This document shows, in pieces, positions 7,966 to 18,669 of a stretch of DNA of 64,000 bases; the first letter of the stretch is position 1, and each line of letters opens with the position of its first letter. The translations under genes and the position numbers were made by a program. The DNA comes from CAYFZO01 sp965211995 (lineage in GTDB: Bacteria; Pseudomonadota; Gammaproteobacteria; Poriferisulfidales; Oxydemutatoraceae). The stretch lies in assembly GCA_965211995.1 (NCBI GenBank), contig OZ243040.1:186001-250000 (forward strand). The letters are read 5' to 3'. The notes under the pieces are model-generated. The model had not been told where the DNA came from and searched no databases. It saw only the letters and a program-made list of their open reading frames with translations.

Positions 7966-8871
7966 ATGAAAAGACTTCCCAGTCTGCGCCAGTTGCGCTT
8001 TTTGATCAGTCTTGAGAAGCATTTGCACTTCAGCAAGGCGGCGGAGGAATGTTGCGTCACTCAGTCGGCGTTCAGCGTCGCGTTCAAGGAACTCGAGGAA
8101 ACGCTCGGCGTCAGGCTCGCCGAGCGTTCGAGCAGAAGCGTGGTGTTCACGCCGCTCGGCCGCGAAGCCGTGGAACACGCGCGCAGGGTGTTGTCCGAGG
8201 CCGAGAACATGGTGGACGTCGTGGCCGGCAAGAGCAAACCGCTCGCGGGTTGTTTGCGCCTCGGCGTAATCCCGACGATCGCGCCTTTCATTTTGCCCAA
8301 GGCCCTGAAAAAGATCCTGCACGGTCACCCCGAACTGAAACTGTCGGTCAAGGAGGACTTGACCCACAGGATCTACCGCGACCTGGCCTACGGGGAACTC
8401 GACCTGATCCTCGTCGCTTTGCCTTTCGAATTCAAGGGCGCGACGGTTCTGCCGCTGTTCCGCGACCGCTTCATGCTCGCGTACAAGCGCGGCACGGCGC
8501 TGTTCGACCCCGACCGCTATCACGAGGACAAACTGCCGGACGCGAGCATCCTGCTGCTCGAAGACGGTCATTGCCTGCGCGATCACGCGCTGTCGGCGTG
8601 CAGCCTCAAGCACACGAGCAAGATCAGCCCGTACACGACCAACAGCCTGCATACGCTGGTGCAGATGGTCAACAGCGACCTCGGCATCACGTTTGTTCCG
8701 CAGATCGCCGTCAACAACGGCTTGCTCGTGAAGACCGACGTCGAAACGCGCGCGCTGCCGAGCAACGCGTACCGTGAGATCGGGTTTGTCTGGCGCCGAA
8801 GTTCGGTGCGCGAAGAGGAGTTTCACCTGTTCGCCGAGCCTTTCAGGGAACTCGCCCCCGCGGCCGGCTAA
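7966..8871 (+). CDS. oxyR: OxyR, LysR-family peroxide-sensing regulator
   Basis: A 301-residue LysR-type regulator. The N-terminal winged helix-turn-helix (LRQLRFLISLEKHLHFSKAA, QSAFSVAFKELEETLGV) is followed by an effector domain. The segment LLLEDGHCLRDHALSAC holds two cysteines nine residues apart, as in the redox pair C199/C208 of E. coli OxyR, so peroxide sensing by disulfide formation is well supported. The start is the ATG in an AT-rich leader; an ATG 8 bases earlier is out of frame. No catalase or ahpC gene is adjacent. LysR regulators commonly repress their own promoter. Confidence 0.92.
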   Translation: MKRLPSLRQLRFLISLEKHLHFSKAAEECCVTQSAFSVAFKELEETLGVRLAERSSRSVVFTPLGREAVEHARRVLSEAENMVDVVAGKSKPLAGCLRLGVIPTIAPFILPKALKKILHGHPELKLSVKEDLTHRIYRDLAYGELDLILVALPFEFKGATVLPLFRDRFMLAYKRGTALFDPDRYHEDKLPDASILLLEDGHCLRDHALSACSLKHTSKISPYTTNSLHTLVQMVNSDLGITFVPQIAVNNGLLVKTDVETRALPSNAYREIGFVWRRSSVREEEFHLFAEPFRELAPAAG

Positions 8872-8921
8872 AGCCGCGGCGCGGGCGTGGAATTGGAACG
8901 CAGTCGCGCCTCAAGTTGGCA

Positions 8922-10547
8922 ATGAATGAGAGCGGTTTAGCTTCGATCCGGCGGGCGTTGCTGAGCGTGTCGGACAAGACCGGGATTGTCGAACTGGCAC
9001 GGTTTCTCACGGCGCACGGCGTTGACGTTCTCTCCACCGGCGGCACCGCGCGCCTGCTGCGCGAGCACGGGATCGCGGCGACCGAGGTTTCGGACTACAC
9101 CGGGTTTCCCGAGATCATGGACGGGCGGCTCAAGACCCTGCACCCGAAAATCCACGGCGGTCTGCTCGGCAGGCGCGAGCAGGACCGTGCCGTGATGTCC
9201 GAACACGGGATCGGGCCGATCGATCTGCTGGCGGTGAACCTGTACCCGTTCGAGCAGACCGCAGGCAAGGCCGGTGTCGCTTTTGACAAAGCCGTCGAGA
9301 AGATAGACGTCGGCGGGCCGGCGATGATTCGCGCCGCGTCCAAGAATCACCGGCACGTCGCGGTGATGGTTGAGCCCGCGGACTACGCCGCCGTGATGCG
9401 CGAGATGCGCGACCGCGGCGGCATCTCGCGGGCGCTGCGGTCGCAACTTGCGGTCAAGGCGTTTGCACGCACCGCCGCGTACGACACCGCAATCTCCGGG
9501 TGGCTGGCGCGCGCTGCGGCGGGGTCTGAGTCCGAACCTGCGCCCCGGCCTGAGTCCGGCGAGGAATGGCCGGCGACGCTCAATCTGTCTTTGAGGCGGG
9601 TGTCCCCGCTGCGTTACGGCGAGAATCCGCACCAGAAAGCCGCTTTCTATGCCGATGCCGATGCCGGCAGTGCGGGCGGGCTCGCCGGCGCTGAGCAAAT
9701 GCAAGGCAAGGCGCTGTCGTACAACAACATCGCCGACGCGAGCGTCGCCTGCGAATGTGCCTACGGCTTTGACGCGCCCGCCTGCGTGATCGTCAAGCAC
9801 GCGAATCCCTGCGGCGCGGCGTGCGCGGACTCGCCCGGCGAAGCCTACCGCCGCGCCGTCGCCGCCGACCCGGTGTCGGCTTTCGGCGGTATCGTCGCGT
9901 TCAACCGCGTGCTCGACGCCGGCACCGCGCGCGGGATCGTCGGGGAGCGGTTCGCCGAGGTGATCGTCGCGCCCGGGGTCGCGCAAGACGCGCTCGACGT
10001 TCTCGCCGCGAAGCCTGCGCTGCGGGTGCTGGTCTGCCCCGCGCCGGCCCCGGGTCGCCCGGGTCACCCGGGTCACCCGGGCGGGCGCGTTTGCCACAGC
10101 GTGTTCGGCGGCGTGCTCGTGCAGGAACGCGACCGCGGCGCGGCGTGCGCGGCAGACCTTGCGGTCAAAACCCAAAGGCGTCCCGGCGCAGGCGAACTTG
10201 ACGATCTGCTGTTTGCCTGGCGCGTGGTGAAGTTCGTCAAGTCCAACGCGATCGTGCTCGCGCACGGCGCGGCCACCGCGGGGATTGGCGCGGGACAGGC
10301 CAGCCGCATCGGCGCGGTGCGCATCGCCGGCGCGAAGTCGCGCGAGCAGGACTTCGCCGGCAAGCCGCCGGTGATGGCCTCCGACGCGTTCTTTCCGTTT
10401 CGCGACGGCATAGACGCCGCGGCTGCCGCGGGCGTGACCGCGGTGATCCAACCCGGCGGCTCGATCCGCGACGGGGAGGTGATCGCCGCCGCCGACGAGC
10501 ACGGCGTCGCGATGGTGTTCACCGGCGTGCGCCATTTCCGCCATTGA
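8922..10547 (+). CDS. purH: Bifunctional AICAR formyltransferase / IMP cyclohydrolase
   Basis: A 541-residue enzyme for the last two steps of purine synthesis. The N-terminal MGS-like cyclohydrolase domain has RRALLSVSDKTGIVELA, STGGTARLL and GRLKTLHPKIHGG. The transformylase domain has RYGENPHQKAAFY, KHANPCGAA and SAFGGIVAFNR. The ATG at 8922 is preferred over an in-frame TTG two codons earlier. A Pro/Gly/His stretch (GRPGHPGHPGGR) near residue 380 comes from a short cgggtcacc triplication (about 10053-10081) and looks like a small in-frame slippage expansion. purD follows after 7 bases. Confidence 0.95.
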   Translation: MNESGLASIRRALLSVSDKTGIVELARFLTAHGVDVLSTGGTARLLREHGIAATEVSDYTGFPEIMDGRLKTLHPKIHGGLLGRREQDRAVMSEHGIGPIDLLAVNLYPFEQTAGKAGVAFDKAVEKIDVGGPAMIRAASKNHRHVAVMVEPADYAAVMREMRDRGGISRALRSQLAVKAFARTAAYDTAISGWLARAAAGSESEPAPRPESGEEWPATLNLSLRRVSPLRYGENPHQKAAFYADADAGSAGGLAGAEQMQGKALSYNNIADASVACECAYGFDAPACVIVKHANPCGAACADSPGEAYRRAVAADPVSAFGGIVAFNRVLDAGTARGIVGERFAEVIVAPGVAQDALDVLAAKPALRVLVCPAPAPGRPGHPGHPGGRVCHSVFGGVLVQERDRGAACAADLAVKTQRRPGAGELDDLLFAWRVVKFVKSNAIVLAHGAATAGIGAGQASRIGAVRIAGAKSREQDFAGKPPVMASDAFFPFRDGIDAAAAAGVTAVIQPGGSIRDGEVIAAADEHGVAMVFTGVRHFRH

Positions 10548-10554
10548 CACGCCG

Positions 10555-11835
10555 ATGAAAGTGCTGGTGCTCGGTTCCGGAGGCAGAGAGCACGCGCTGG
10601 CGTGGAAGATCGCGCAAAGCCCGTCGGTCGAGCGGGTGTACGTGGCGCCGGGCAACGCCGGGACCGCCGGTGAGGAGCGGGTCGAGAACGTTGCGCTGGA
10701 CGTGCTCGACTTCGACGCATTGGCCGGGTTTGCCGCCGCCCGCGAGATCGGTTTGACCGTCGTCGGGCCCGAAGCGCCGCTCGCGCAGGGCGTCGTCGAG
10801 CGGTTTCAGGCACGCGGGCTCGCGGTGTTCGGCCCGACGCGCGCGGCGGCGCAACTCGAGTCGTCGAAGAGTTTCGGCAAGGAGTTCATGCGCCGTCACA
10901 ATATCCCGACCGCGCGTTACGGGGCGTTCAGCGCCGCAAGCGAGGCGCTTGCGTATCTCGAAACCTGCGAGCCGCCGGTGGTGGTCAAGGCCGACGGCCT
11001 CGCGGCCGGCAAGGGCGTGGTGGTCGCCGCCACCCGTGCACGGGCGGCGGCCGCGGTGCGCGGGATGTTGTCGGGCGCGGATTTCGGCGACGCCGGCAGA
11101 CGCGTCGTGATCGAGGAGTTTGTGCGCGGCGAGGAGGCGAGTTTCATCTGCATGGTGGACGGTGAACACGTCCTGCCGCTCGCGACTTCGCAAGATCACA
11201 AGGCGAGGGACGACGGCGACCGCGGGCCGAACACCGGCGGCATGGGCGCGTATTCACCGGCGCCGGTCGTAGATGACGCCGTGCGGCGGTGCGTGTTGCG
11301 CGAGGTGATGCAGCCGACGGTGGACGGCATGAGAGAGGAAGGCGCACCGTTCGTCGGCTTTCTTTACGCGGGATTGATGATTGATGAAGCGGGCCGCCCG
11401 TCGGTGCTCGAGTTCAACTGCCGCCTCGGCGACCCCGAGGCTCAACCGATCCTGATGCGCTTGCGTTCAGACCTTGTCGAACTGTGTCTCGCGGCGCTCG
11501 CCGGCCGGCTCGACCGCGCCGAGGCCGAATGGGACGAACGCGCCGCGCTCGGCGTGGTGATCGCGGCCGCGGGTTATCCGGGGTCTTACACCCAGGGTGA
11601 CGTCATCACCGGCCTCGAGGCGGTTGCCGGCGACGACGCGGTCAAGGTGTTCCACGCCGGCACGCGGCTGAGCGGCGGCAAAGCAGTGACGGCGGGCGGG
11701 CGCGTGTTGTGCGTAACGGCGCTCGCGGACGGCGTCGGCGAAGCCGGGGTTTGTGCGTATCGCGCTTGCGGGAAGGTCGGTTGGCCGGGTGCGTTTTATC
11801 GGCGCGACGTCGGCCGGCGCGCACGCGGTCGTTAG
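10555..11835 (+). CDS. purD: Phosphoribosylamine-glycine ligase (GAR synthetase)
   Basis: A 426-residue ATP-grasp enzyme for the second step of purine synthesis. Diagnostic segments are VLVLGSGGREHALAWK, KADGLAAGKGVVVA, EEFVRGEEASFICMVDG, SQDHKARDDGDRGPNTGG and EFNCRLGDPEAQ, and the C-terminal domain (HAGTRLSGGKAVTAGGRVLC…GAFYRRDVG) is complete. It is cotranscribed with purH. The last 196 or so bases are duplicated directly downstream. The intact copy is in frame with the rest of the enzyme, so function is probably unaffected. Confidence 0.95.
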   Translation: MKVLVLGSGGREHALAWKIAQSPSVERVYVAPGNAGTAGEERVENVALDVLDFDALAGFAAAREIGLTVVGPEAPLAQGVVERFQARGLAVFGPTRAAAQLESSKSFGKEFMRRHNIPTARYGAFSAASEALAYLETCEPPVVVKADGLAAGKGVVVAATRARAAAAVRGMLSGADFGDAGRRVVIEEFVRGEEASFICMVDGEHVLPLATSQDHKARDDGDRGPNTGGMGAYSPAPVVDDAVRRCVLREVMQPTVDGMREEGAPFVGFLYAGLMIDEAGRPSVLEFNCRLGDPEAQPILMRLRSDLVELCLAALAGRLDRAEAEWDERAALGVVIAAAGYPGSYTQGDVITGLEAVAGDDAVKVFHAGTRLSGGKAVTAGGRVLCVTALADGVGEAGVCAYRACGKVGWPGAFYRRDVGRRARGR

Positions 11836-12031
11836 GTTCAAGGTGTTCCACGCCGGCACGCGGCTGAGCGGCGGCAAGGCGGTGACGGCGGGCGGGCGGG
11901 CGTGTGTTGTGCGTAACGGCGCTCGCGGACGGCGTCGGCGAAGCCGGGGTTTGTGCGTATCGCGCTTGCGGGAAGGTCGGTTGGCCGGGTGCGTTTTATC
12001 GGCGCGACGTTGGCCGGCGCGCACACGGTCG

Positions 12032-12036
<5 letters not shown>
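11641..12036 (+). repeat. 196-bp tandem duplication of the purD 3' end
   Basis: Sequence from about 11645 to the purD stop recurs starting at 11841. The second copy has a small cggg expansion in the GCGGGCGGG region that breaks the frame, so it is a relic. It abuts the rho stop codon at 12032-12034, placing the duplication between two convergent genes. Confidence 0.9.
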
Positions 12037-13297
<1,261 letters not shown>

Positions 13298-13619
13298 TAA
13301 ATTAACCGTTTGGAAATTGACCATTGAGGCCGTTTTCAGGCAACCCTCGGGGTTCGAGTCGTTTGCGACAAAAGCCGGCGGGCCGGCGGGAAGTTCAACT
13401 CTGGATTGTTCGGGTCGGGAAACGCGGCCGGACGATTACCGACGGCCGCTTGATTCCCCAATCTAGCACGCTTCGCAAGCAGAGTCCACATCTTGTACCA
13501 ATCCATAACGGGCAATGTTCCGGGCGAGTCATCAGCGGGGGTCGTCCAAACTCGCGCACCGTCGTGCGGTCGCCGCCGTTCCGGTTTTGTCCGGGCGGTG
13601 CGCCGCCGCCGGAGGCGCG
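13298..13619 (-). other. rho leader region
   Basis: About 320 bases between the trxA stop and the rho start, without a convincing gene. In many bacteria this interval carries the autoregulated rho leader. It contains the block motif shared with 6880-6930. Confidence 0.45.
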
Positions 13620-13946
13620 TCAGATGTTTTGGTCTATGAAAGCGACGAGTTGCGAGCGGCTCAACGCCCCCACGTGGGTGGCTTCGACGTTGCCGCTTTT
13701 ATAGATCAGCAAGGTCGGAATGCCGCGGATACCATGCCGCTCGGCGATTTTCCTGTTTTCATCCACGTTCAGTTTTGCGATCTTGATCTTGTCTTTGTAG
13801 TCGGGCGCGATTTCTTCGAGGATCGGGGTGATCGTCTTGCACGGGCCGCACCATTCGGCCCAGAAGTCCACCAGCACCGGCAGGTCCGACTGCAGCACCT
13901 GTTGTTCAAAATCTTCGCCGCTGACACTGATTATATGTTCGCTCAA
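13620..13946 (-). CDS. trxA: Thioredoxin 1
   Basis: A 108-residue classical thioredoxin with the active site DFWAEWCGPCK, the cis-proline loop RGIPTLLIYKSG and the usual C-terminus (GALSRSQLVAFID). It reduces disulfides in the cytoplasm. No ATG fits the N-terminus. The best start is TTG at 13946 (reading LSEHIISVSG), preceded by AGGAG about 8 bases upstream. Rho lies immediately downstream. Confidence 0.93.
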   Translation of the reverse strand: MSEHIISVSGEDFEQQVLQSDLPVLVDFWAEWCGPCKTITPILEEIAPDYKDKIKIAKLNVDENRKIAERHGIRGIPTLLIYKSGNVEATHVGALSRSQLVAFIDQNI

Positions 13947-14040
13947 TTGCGTCTGCTCCTGTGTTTGTGTGTTAATGTCGGAAGCGAGCGCCACTCGGGC
14001 GCTCCGTTCATTATAAACCGTATCGGCCGACGCAAAGATC

Positions 14041-14928
14041 ATGGGGGCGAAAGCGCATCTTTCAAGGTTCGTTGCGGCGGCATTGATCGCATCGTCACCG
14101 GCGCTCGCCGCCGCACCCGAGCGTGCGCGACCGGCGCTCGGCGTCGGGCAAACCTGCGAATTGATCGGCGGCAAACTGAGTTCGATCAGCGTCGCGGAGT
14201 GTCTCTCGCTCGGGCTCGCCGAAACCGGCGTGCATACCGCGCTCGGGCGTCCGCTTCTGCGCAAGGAGTATCCGCCGCTCGGCGCGAGGAAGCCGCACGC
14301 GCGGGTGCTGCTGATCGGCGGCATCCACGGTGACGAATACGCTTCGTTCAGCGTGACGATGAAGTGGATGAAAATTCTCAACGTCCACCATTCGGGGCTG
14401 TTTCACTGGCGCATTGCGCCGGCGCTTAATCTCGACGGCCTGCTCGAAAGCCCGGCCGTGCGGGTCAACCACAACGCGGTTGACCTCAACCGCAACATGC
14501 AGACCGCGGACGACCGGGAACAGGCGGCGACGCTGCACTGGAAGCAGAAGACCGGCGCCAACCCCCGGCGCTATCCGGGAAAATTTCCGCTGAGCGAAAA
14601 GGAAACGCAATGGCTTGCGGCGGAAATCAGCGAATTCAAGCCCGACGTGATCGTCTCGGTGCACGCCCCGTACAACGTCATTGATTACGACGGCCCGGAA
14701 GAGGTTTCGCCGCCCGAGCGTCTCGGCTCGATCGCGCTCGGCGACGTCGCCAGTTTCCCCGGCTCGCTCGGGCGCTACGCGGGCGAGACGCTCAACGTGC
14801 CGGTGCTGACGATCGAACTGGCGTCTTCGCGCTATATGCCGCCCGCCGCCGAACTGCGCCAGATCTGGGTTGACCTGGTCAGGTGGCTGCGCCTGAACGT
14901 TCGCGCGCGCGCGCCGTCGTCTGAATGA
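14041..14928 (+). CDS. Periplasmic M14/AstE-type zinc carboxypeptidase (MpaA-like)
   Basis: A 295-residue protein with an N-terminal signal peptide (residues 1-25, hydrophobic core VAAALIASSPALAAA). The domain has the zinc motif GGIHGDEY (His and Glu ligands), a third His in VSVHAPYN, the substrate-binding NHNAVDLNRN, and a likely catalytic Glu in LTIELAS. It resembles MpaA murein-peptide amidase and related M14 enzymes, so a role in recycling or trimming peptidoglycan peptides in the periplasm is likely. It diverges from trxA and does not clearly belong to the nqr cluster 450 bases downstream. Confidence 0.8.
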   Translation: MGAKAHLSRFVAAALIASSPALAAAPERARPALGVGQTCELIGGKLSSISVAECLSLGLAETGVHTALGRPLLRKEYPPLGARKPHARVLLIGGIHGDEYASFSVTMKWMKILNVHHSGLFHWRIAPALNLDGLLESPAVRVNHNAVDLNRNMQTADDREQAATLHWKQKTGANPRRYPGKFPLSEKETQWLAAEISEFKPDVIVSVHAPYNVIDYDGPEEVSPPERLGSIALGDVASFPGSLGRYAGETLNVPVLTIELASSRYMPPAAELRQIWVDLVRWLRLNVRARAPSSE

Positions 14929-15379
14929 CGGCTGTTCATGCGTGCGCCGCCGAACGGACGTCGTCCCCGCGCAATATTGTGTCCCGCCCGCTGTTGCTGA
15001 GGCGGCGGGCTTAGCCGGGGGTTCCCGTTTTCACGCACGATGCACCCGTGCGCCGCCGTTGAGGCTATGGGTTTAGCGGGAACATCCGGGCGGGGTCAAC
15101 CGCTGAAAACCACTTCATTCTTGAGGGGGAGCCGGTCGGACGCAGCCTGGCCGGCGTGAGGACCTACGGAAGACGACGCGGGTGGGCACACGCGGATAGC
15201 GGGTCGCCGTTGCGCTTCGAGACCGGCAGTTGGCGGGTTGCCTGTCTGCGCAAGCGTCGCCGGGGGTCCGGGCAGGTGCTGCGCAAGGTGCGGGTGGCTG
15301 CACGAATGACGATAAAAACATGCCCGCGTATGCGAAAATAAGCGATATTTTCCGTCCGCAAACGCCGCCGCCGTAACCC
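14929..15379 (+). other. Intergenic region where nqrA would be expected
   Basis: No nqrA or recognisable nqrA fragment is visible on either strand. At 15098-15140 there is a partial copy, on the minus strand, of the dispersed intergenic element also seen at 20113-20268 and 27152-27299. An AT-richer stretch (aaaataagcgatattttccg, about 15333-15352) may hold the nqrB promoter. Confidence 0.55.
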
Positions 15380-16603
15380 ATGTCCGAACGCCGCTTCATC
15401 CCGACACTCGCGCACCACTTTGAATCCGGCGGGCGGTGGGAGAAGTTCTACCCGCTGTACGAGATGGTGGACACCTTTGTCTATTGGACCGACGCGGTGA
15501 CCGCGCGTGCGCCGCACGTGCGCGACGCGCTCGACGTCAAGCGCGTGATGTCTTACGTCGTGCTCGCGACGATTCCGTGCGTGCTGATGTCGTGGTTCAA
15601 CAGCGGCTATCAGATCAACGCGGCGCTGGCGGCGGCCGGCCTCGAGTCGCTGCCCGGCTGGCGCGGCGCGCTGACCGCGTGGTTCGGCATCCCGCACGAC
15701 CCCGCCGGCATCGCTGCGTGCGTCTGGCTGGGCTTTTGGTGTTTCCTGCCGATCTACGTCGTAACCGTCGTCGTCGGCGGCCTGTGGGAAGTGCTGTTCG
15801 CGGTGGTCAGAAGGCACGAGGTCAACGAGGGCTTTTTCGTGACTTCGATCCTCTACACCCTCACGCTGCCGCCCGACACGCCGTTGTGGATGGTTGCGCT
15901 CGGCATCAGTTTCGGCGTAGTCATCGGCAAGGAGGTGTTCGGCGGCACCGGCAAGAACTTTCTGAACCCGGCGCTGGTCGGGCGCGCTTTTCTGTACTTC
16001 GCCTACCCCGCGGCGATGTCGGGCGACGTGGTGTGGGTTGCGCTCGACGGCTACAGCGGCGCGACGCCGCTCGGGGTCGCGGCCGTCGCCGGCGTGCCCG
16101 GCGTGATCGCCGCGGGCTACGACTGGAGCAGCGCATTTTGGGGGATCCTGCCCGGCTCGCTCGGCGAGACCTCGGCGTTCGCGTGTCTGCTCGGCGGCGC
16201 CTTTCTGGTGTACACGCGCATCGCCTCGTGGCGCATCATCGCCGGCGTGCTGCTGGGCATGACCGCGACCGTCGCGCTGCTCAACTGGATCGGCAGCGAC
16301 ACCAACCCGATGTTCGCGATGCCCTGGCACTGGCATCTCGTGGTCGGCGGTTTCGCCTTCGGCATGGTGTTTATGGCGACCGAGCCGGTGACGGCGGCGA
16401 ACACCGACACCGGGCGCTGGGTCTTCGGCGCGCTGATCGGTTTTATGGCGGTGATGATCCGCGTGCTCAACCCCGCCTTTCCGGAGGGTATGATGCTGGC
16501 GATCCTGTTCGGCAATATTTTTGCGCCGGTGATAGATTATGTGGTGGTCAAAATGAACATCCGCCGGCGCGAACGGCGCTGCGCGGTGGAGCCGGTGCCG
16601 TGA
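15380..16603 (+). CDS. nqrB: Na+-translocating NADH:quinone reductase subunit B
   Basis: A 407-residue polytopic inner-membrane subunit. It carries the flavinylation motif GYSGATPLG, whose threonine receives covalent FMN from ApbE, and the conserved GKEVFGGTGKNFLNPALVGRAF region. About ten hydrophobic helices follow. NqrB binds quinone and forms the sodium path with NqrD and NqrE. It is the first gene of the cluster here; the usual nqrA is not upstream. It overlaps nqrC by four bases (GTGA). Confidence 0.96.
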   Translation: MSERRFIPTLAHHFESGGRWEKFYPLYEMVDTFVYWTDAVTARAPHVRDALDVKRVMSYVVLATIPCVLMSWFNSGYQINAALAAAGLESLPGWRGALTAWFGIPHDPAGIAACVWLGFWCFLPIYVVTVVVGGLWEVLFAVVRRHEVNEGFFVTSILYTLTLPPDTPLWMVALGISFGVVIGKEVFGGTGKNFLNPALVGRAFLYFAYPAAMSGDVVWVALDGYSGATPLGVAAVAGVPGVIAAGYDWSSAFWGILPGSLGETSAFACLLGGAFLVYTRIASWRIIAGVLLGMTATVALLNWIGSDTNPMFAMPWHWHLVVGGFAFGMVFMATEPVTAANTDTGRWVFGALIGFMAVMIRVLNPAFPEGMMLAILFGNIFAPVIDYVVVKMNIRRRERRCAVEPVP

Positions 16604-17370
16604 ACAATGACTCGATCAAGAAGACGCTGATCGTCACGGTGCTGCTGTGCCTGGTGTGTTCGGTGGTGGTTTCGACCGCGGCGGTCGGTCTCAGGCCGCT
16701 GCAGGCGCGCAACAGCGAACTCGACGTGCGCACGAACATTCTCGAAGTCGCGGGGCTGTACCGCCCCGGCGTTTCGGTCGAGCGCCTGTTTGAGAACGTC
16801 GAGGCGCGCGTGATCAACCTCGACGACGGCAGGTTCGTGGACGTCGCCCCCGCAGCGTTCGATATGCGCCGCGCGGCGCGCGACCCCGCACGCAGCGAAG
16901 CACTCGCGCCCGCCGCCGACGTGGCGCACATCAAGCGCCGCCCGCACCGCGCCCTCATTTATCTCGTCAGGCGCAACGACGTGCTCGACAAGATCATCCT
17001 GCCGGTCAGCGGCTACGGTCTGTGGTCCACGCTCTACGGTTTCCTCGCGCTCGAGGAGGACGGCGAAACCGTCTATGGCTTGCAGTTCTACGAGCACCGC
17101 GAAACGCCCGGCCTCGGCGGCGAGGTGGACAATCCCAAATGGCGGCACCTGTGGCGCGGCAAGCGCCTGTACGGCGGCGGCGAGCGGCCGCGCCTCGCGG
17201 TGGTCAAGGGCAAGGTCGCCGCCGCCGACCCCGATGCGGACTACAAAGTGGACGGCCTGTCGGGGGCGACGCTGACCAGCCGCGGCGTAAGCAATATGAT
17301 CCGCTTCTGGGGCGGGCGGGCCGGTTACCGCCCGTTCCTCGAACGCGTTAAAAACAACGAGATTTCATAG
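16600..17370 (+). CDS. nqrC: Na+-translocating NADH:quinone reductase subunit C
   Basis: A 256-residue subunit that starts at a GTG overlapping the nqrB stop. One N-terminal membrane helix (TLIVTVLLCLVCSVVVSTAA) anchors a periplasmic domain with the FMN-threonine motif DGLSGATLTS near the C-terminus. Other family features are GYGLWSTLYGFLALEEDG and HRETPGLGGEVDNPKW. Electrons pass from NqrF through NqrD/E to the NqrC FMN and then to NqrB. An overlapping frame joins this gene to codons antisense in phase to nqrB, but the GTG start fits the family. Confidence 0.95.
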   Translation: MNNDSIKKTLIVTVLLCLVCSVVVSTAAVGLRPLQARNSELDVRTNILEVAGLYRPGVSVERLFENVEARVINLDDGRFVDVAPAAFDMRRAARDPARSEALAPAADVAHIKRRPHRALIYLVRRNDVLDKIILPVSGYGLWSTLYGFLALEEDGETVYGLQFYEHRETPGLGGEVDNPKWRHLWRGKRLYGGGERPRLAVVKGKVAAADPDADYKVDGLSGATLTSRGVSNMIRFWGGRAGYRPFLERVKNNEIS

Positions 17371-17394
17371 GGCGCCGCCCGGGAAAGCGAGAGG

Positions 17395-18048
17395 ATGGAA
17401 AGCAAGAAGAAAGCGCTGCTCGACCCGTTGCTCGACAACAACCCGATCACGCTGCAGATCCTCGGCATCTGCTCGGCGCTCGCCGTCACCACCACGCTGA
17501 GCGCGTCTTTGATCATGTGCGTCGCGCTGACGTCGGTGCTGGCGCTGTCGAACGCCTCGATCAGCATGATCCGCCGCCACGTGCCGGCGAGCATCCGCAT
17601 CATCGTGCAGATGACGATCATCGCGTCGCTGGTGATCGTCGCGGATCAGATCCTCAAAGCCTACGTCTATGAGATCAGCAAGACGCTGTCGGTATTCGTC
17701 GGCCTGATCATCACCAACTGCATCGTGCTCGGGCGCGCCGAGGCGTACGCGATGAAGAACCCGGTGGGGATGAGTTTTCTCGACGGCGTCGGCAACGGCC
17801 TCGGCTACAGCCTGGTGCTGCTCGTCGTCGGCGTAATCCGCGAGTTGTTCGGTTCGGGCACCTTGTTCGGCTACACGATCCTGCCGCTGACCACCGACGG
17901 CGGCTGGTACCAGGCGAACGGCCTGCTGCTGCTGCCGCCGAGCGCGTTCTTCATCATCGGCCTGATGATCTGGGTGATCCGCGCGGCCAAGACCGAACAG
18001 GTCGAGCAGCCCGAATTCCGGATCCACGCCGCGGCCGAGAGGGCGTAA
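17395..18048 (+). CDS. nqrD: Na+-translocating NADH:quinone reductase subunit D
   Basis: A 217-residue protein with about six membrane helices, starting MESKKKALLDPLLDNNPI, as expected for NqrD. Conserved segments include a cysteine in SASLIMCVALTS and another in LIITNCIVLGRAEAYA; equivalent cysteines of NqrD and NqrE hold an intramembrane iron centre. It belongs to the nqr operon, 24 bases after nqrC and 2 bases before nqrE. Confidence 0.95.
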   Translation: MESKKKALLDPLLDNNPITLQILGICSALAVTTTLSASLIMCVALTSVLALSNASISMIRRHVPASIRIIVQMTIIASLVIVADQILKAYVYEISKTLSVFVGLIITNCIVLGRAEAYAMKNPVGMSFLDGVGNGLGYSLVLLVVGVIRELFGSGTLFGYTILPLTTDGGWYQANGLLLLPPSAFFIIGLMIWVIRAAKTEQVEQPEFRIHAAAERA

Positions 18049-18050
18049 CC

Positions 18051-18659
18051 GTGGAGGCGTACGTCAGTTTGTTTATCCGCGCGGTGTTCGTCGAGAACCT
18101 CGCGCTCGCGTTCTTCCTCGGGATGTGCACCTTCCTCGCAATCTCCAAGAAGATGGAGAACGCGGTCGGCCTCGGCATCGCGGTGATCGTCGTGCAGACG
18201 CTGACGGTGCCCGCGAACAACCTGATCTATCAGTACCTGCTCAAAGACGGCGCGCTCGCGTGGGCCGGGCTGCCCGGGGTGGACCTGTCGTTTCTCGGGC
18301 TGCTGAGCTACATCGGCGTCATCGCGGCGATCGTGCAGATCCTCGAGATGATGCTCGACCGTTTCTTCCCGGCGCTGTACAACGCGCTCGGGATTTTCCT
18401 GCCGCTGATCACCGTCAACTGCGCGATCCTCGGCGGCTCGCTGTTCATGGTCGAGCGCGAATACAACTTCGCCGAGAGTCTCACCTACGGTTTCGGCAGC
18501 GGCTTCGGCTGGGCGCTCGCGATCGTCGCGCTCGCCGGCGTGCGCGAGAAACTCAAGTACAGCGACGTGCCCGCCGGCCTGCAGGGGCTGGGCATCACTT
18601 TTATCACCGTCGGTTTGATGTCGCTCGGCTTCATGGCGTTCTCCGGCGTGCAACTGTAA
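18051..18659 (+). CDS. nqrE: Na+-translocating NADH:quinone reductase subunit E
   Basis: A 202-residue membrane subunit homologous to NqrD but in the opposite membrane orientation. It starts at GTG (VEAYVSLFIRAVFVENLALA). Conserved cysteines occur in FFLGMCTFLAISKK and TVNCAILGGSLFM, the likely ligands of the shared iron centre. About six hydrophobic helices are visible. It follows nqrD after 2 bases. Confidence 0.95.
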   Translation: MEAYVSLFIRAVFVENLALAFFLGMCTFLAISKKMENAVGLGIAVIVVQTLTVPANNLIYQYLLKDGALAWAGLPGVDLSFLGLLSYIGVIAAIVQILEMMLDRFFPALYNALGIFLPLITVNCAILGGSLFMVEREYNFAESLTYGFGSGFGWALAIVALAGVREKLKYSDVPAGLQGLGITFITVGLMSLGFMAFSGVQL

Positions 18660-18669
18660 GCCCCCGCGC

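Noticed and set aside
15436..16599. Open frame running through nqrB in another phase and continuous with nqrC
   Set aside because: The nqrB-phase part has no family resemblance. nqrC begins at the GTG overlapping the nqrB stop.
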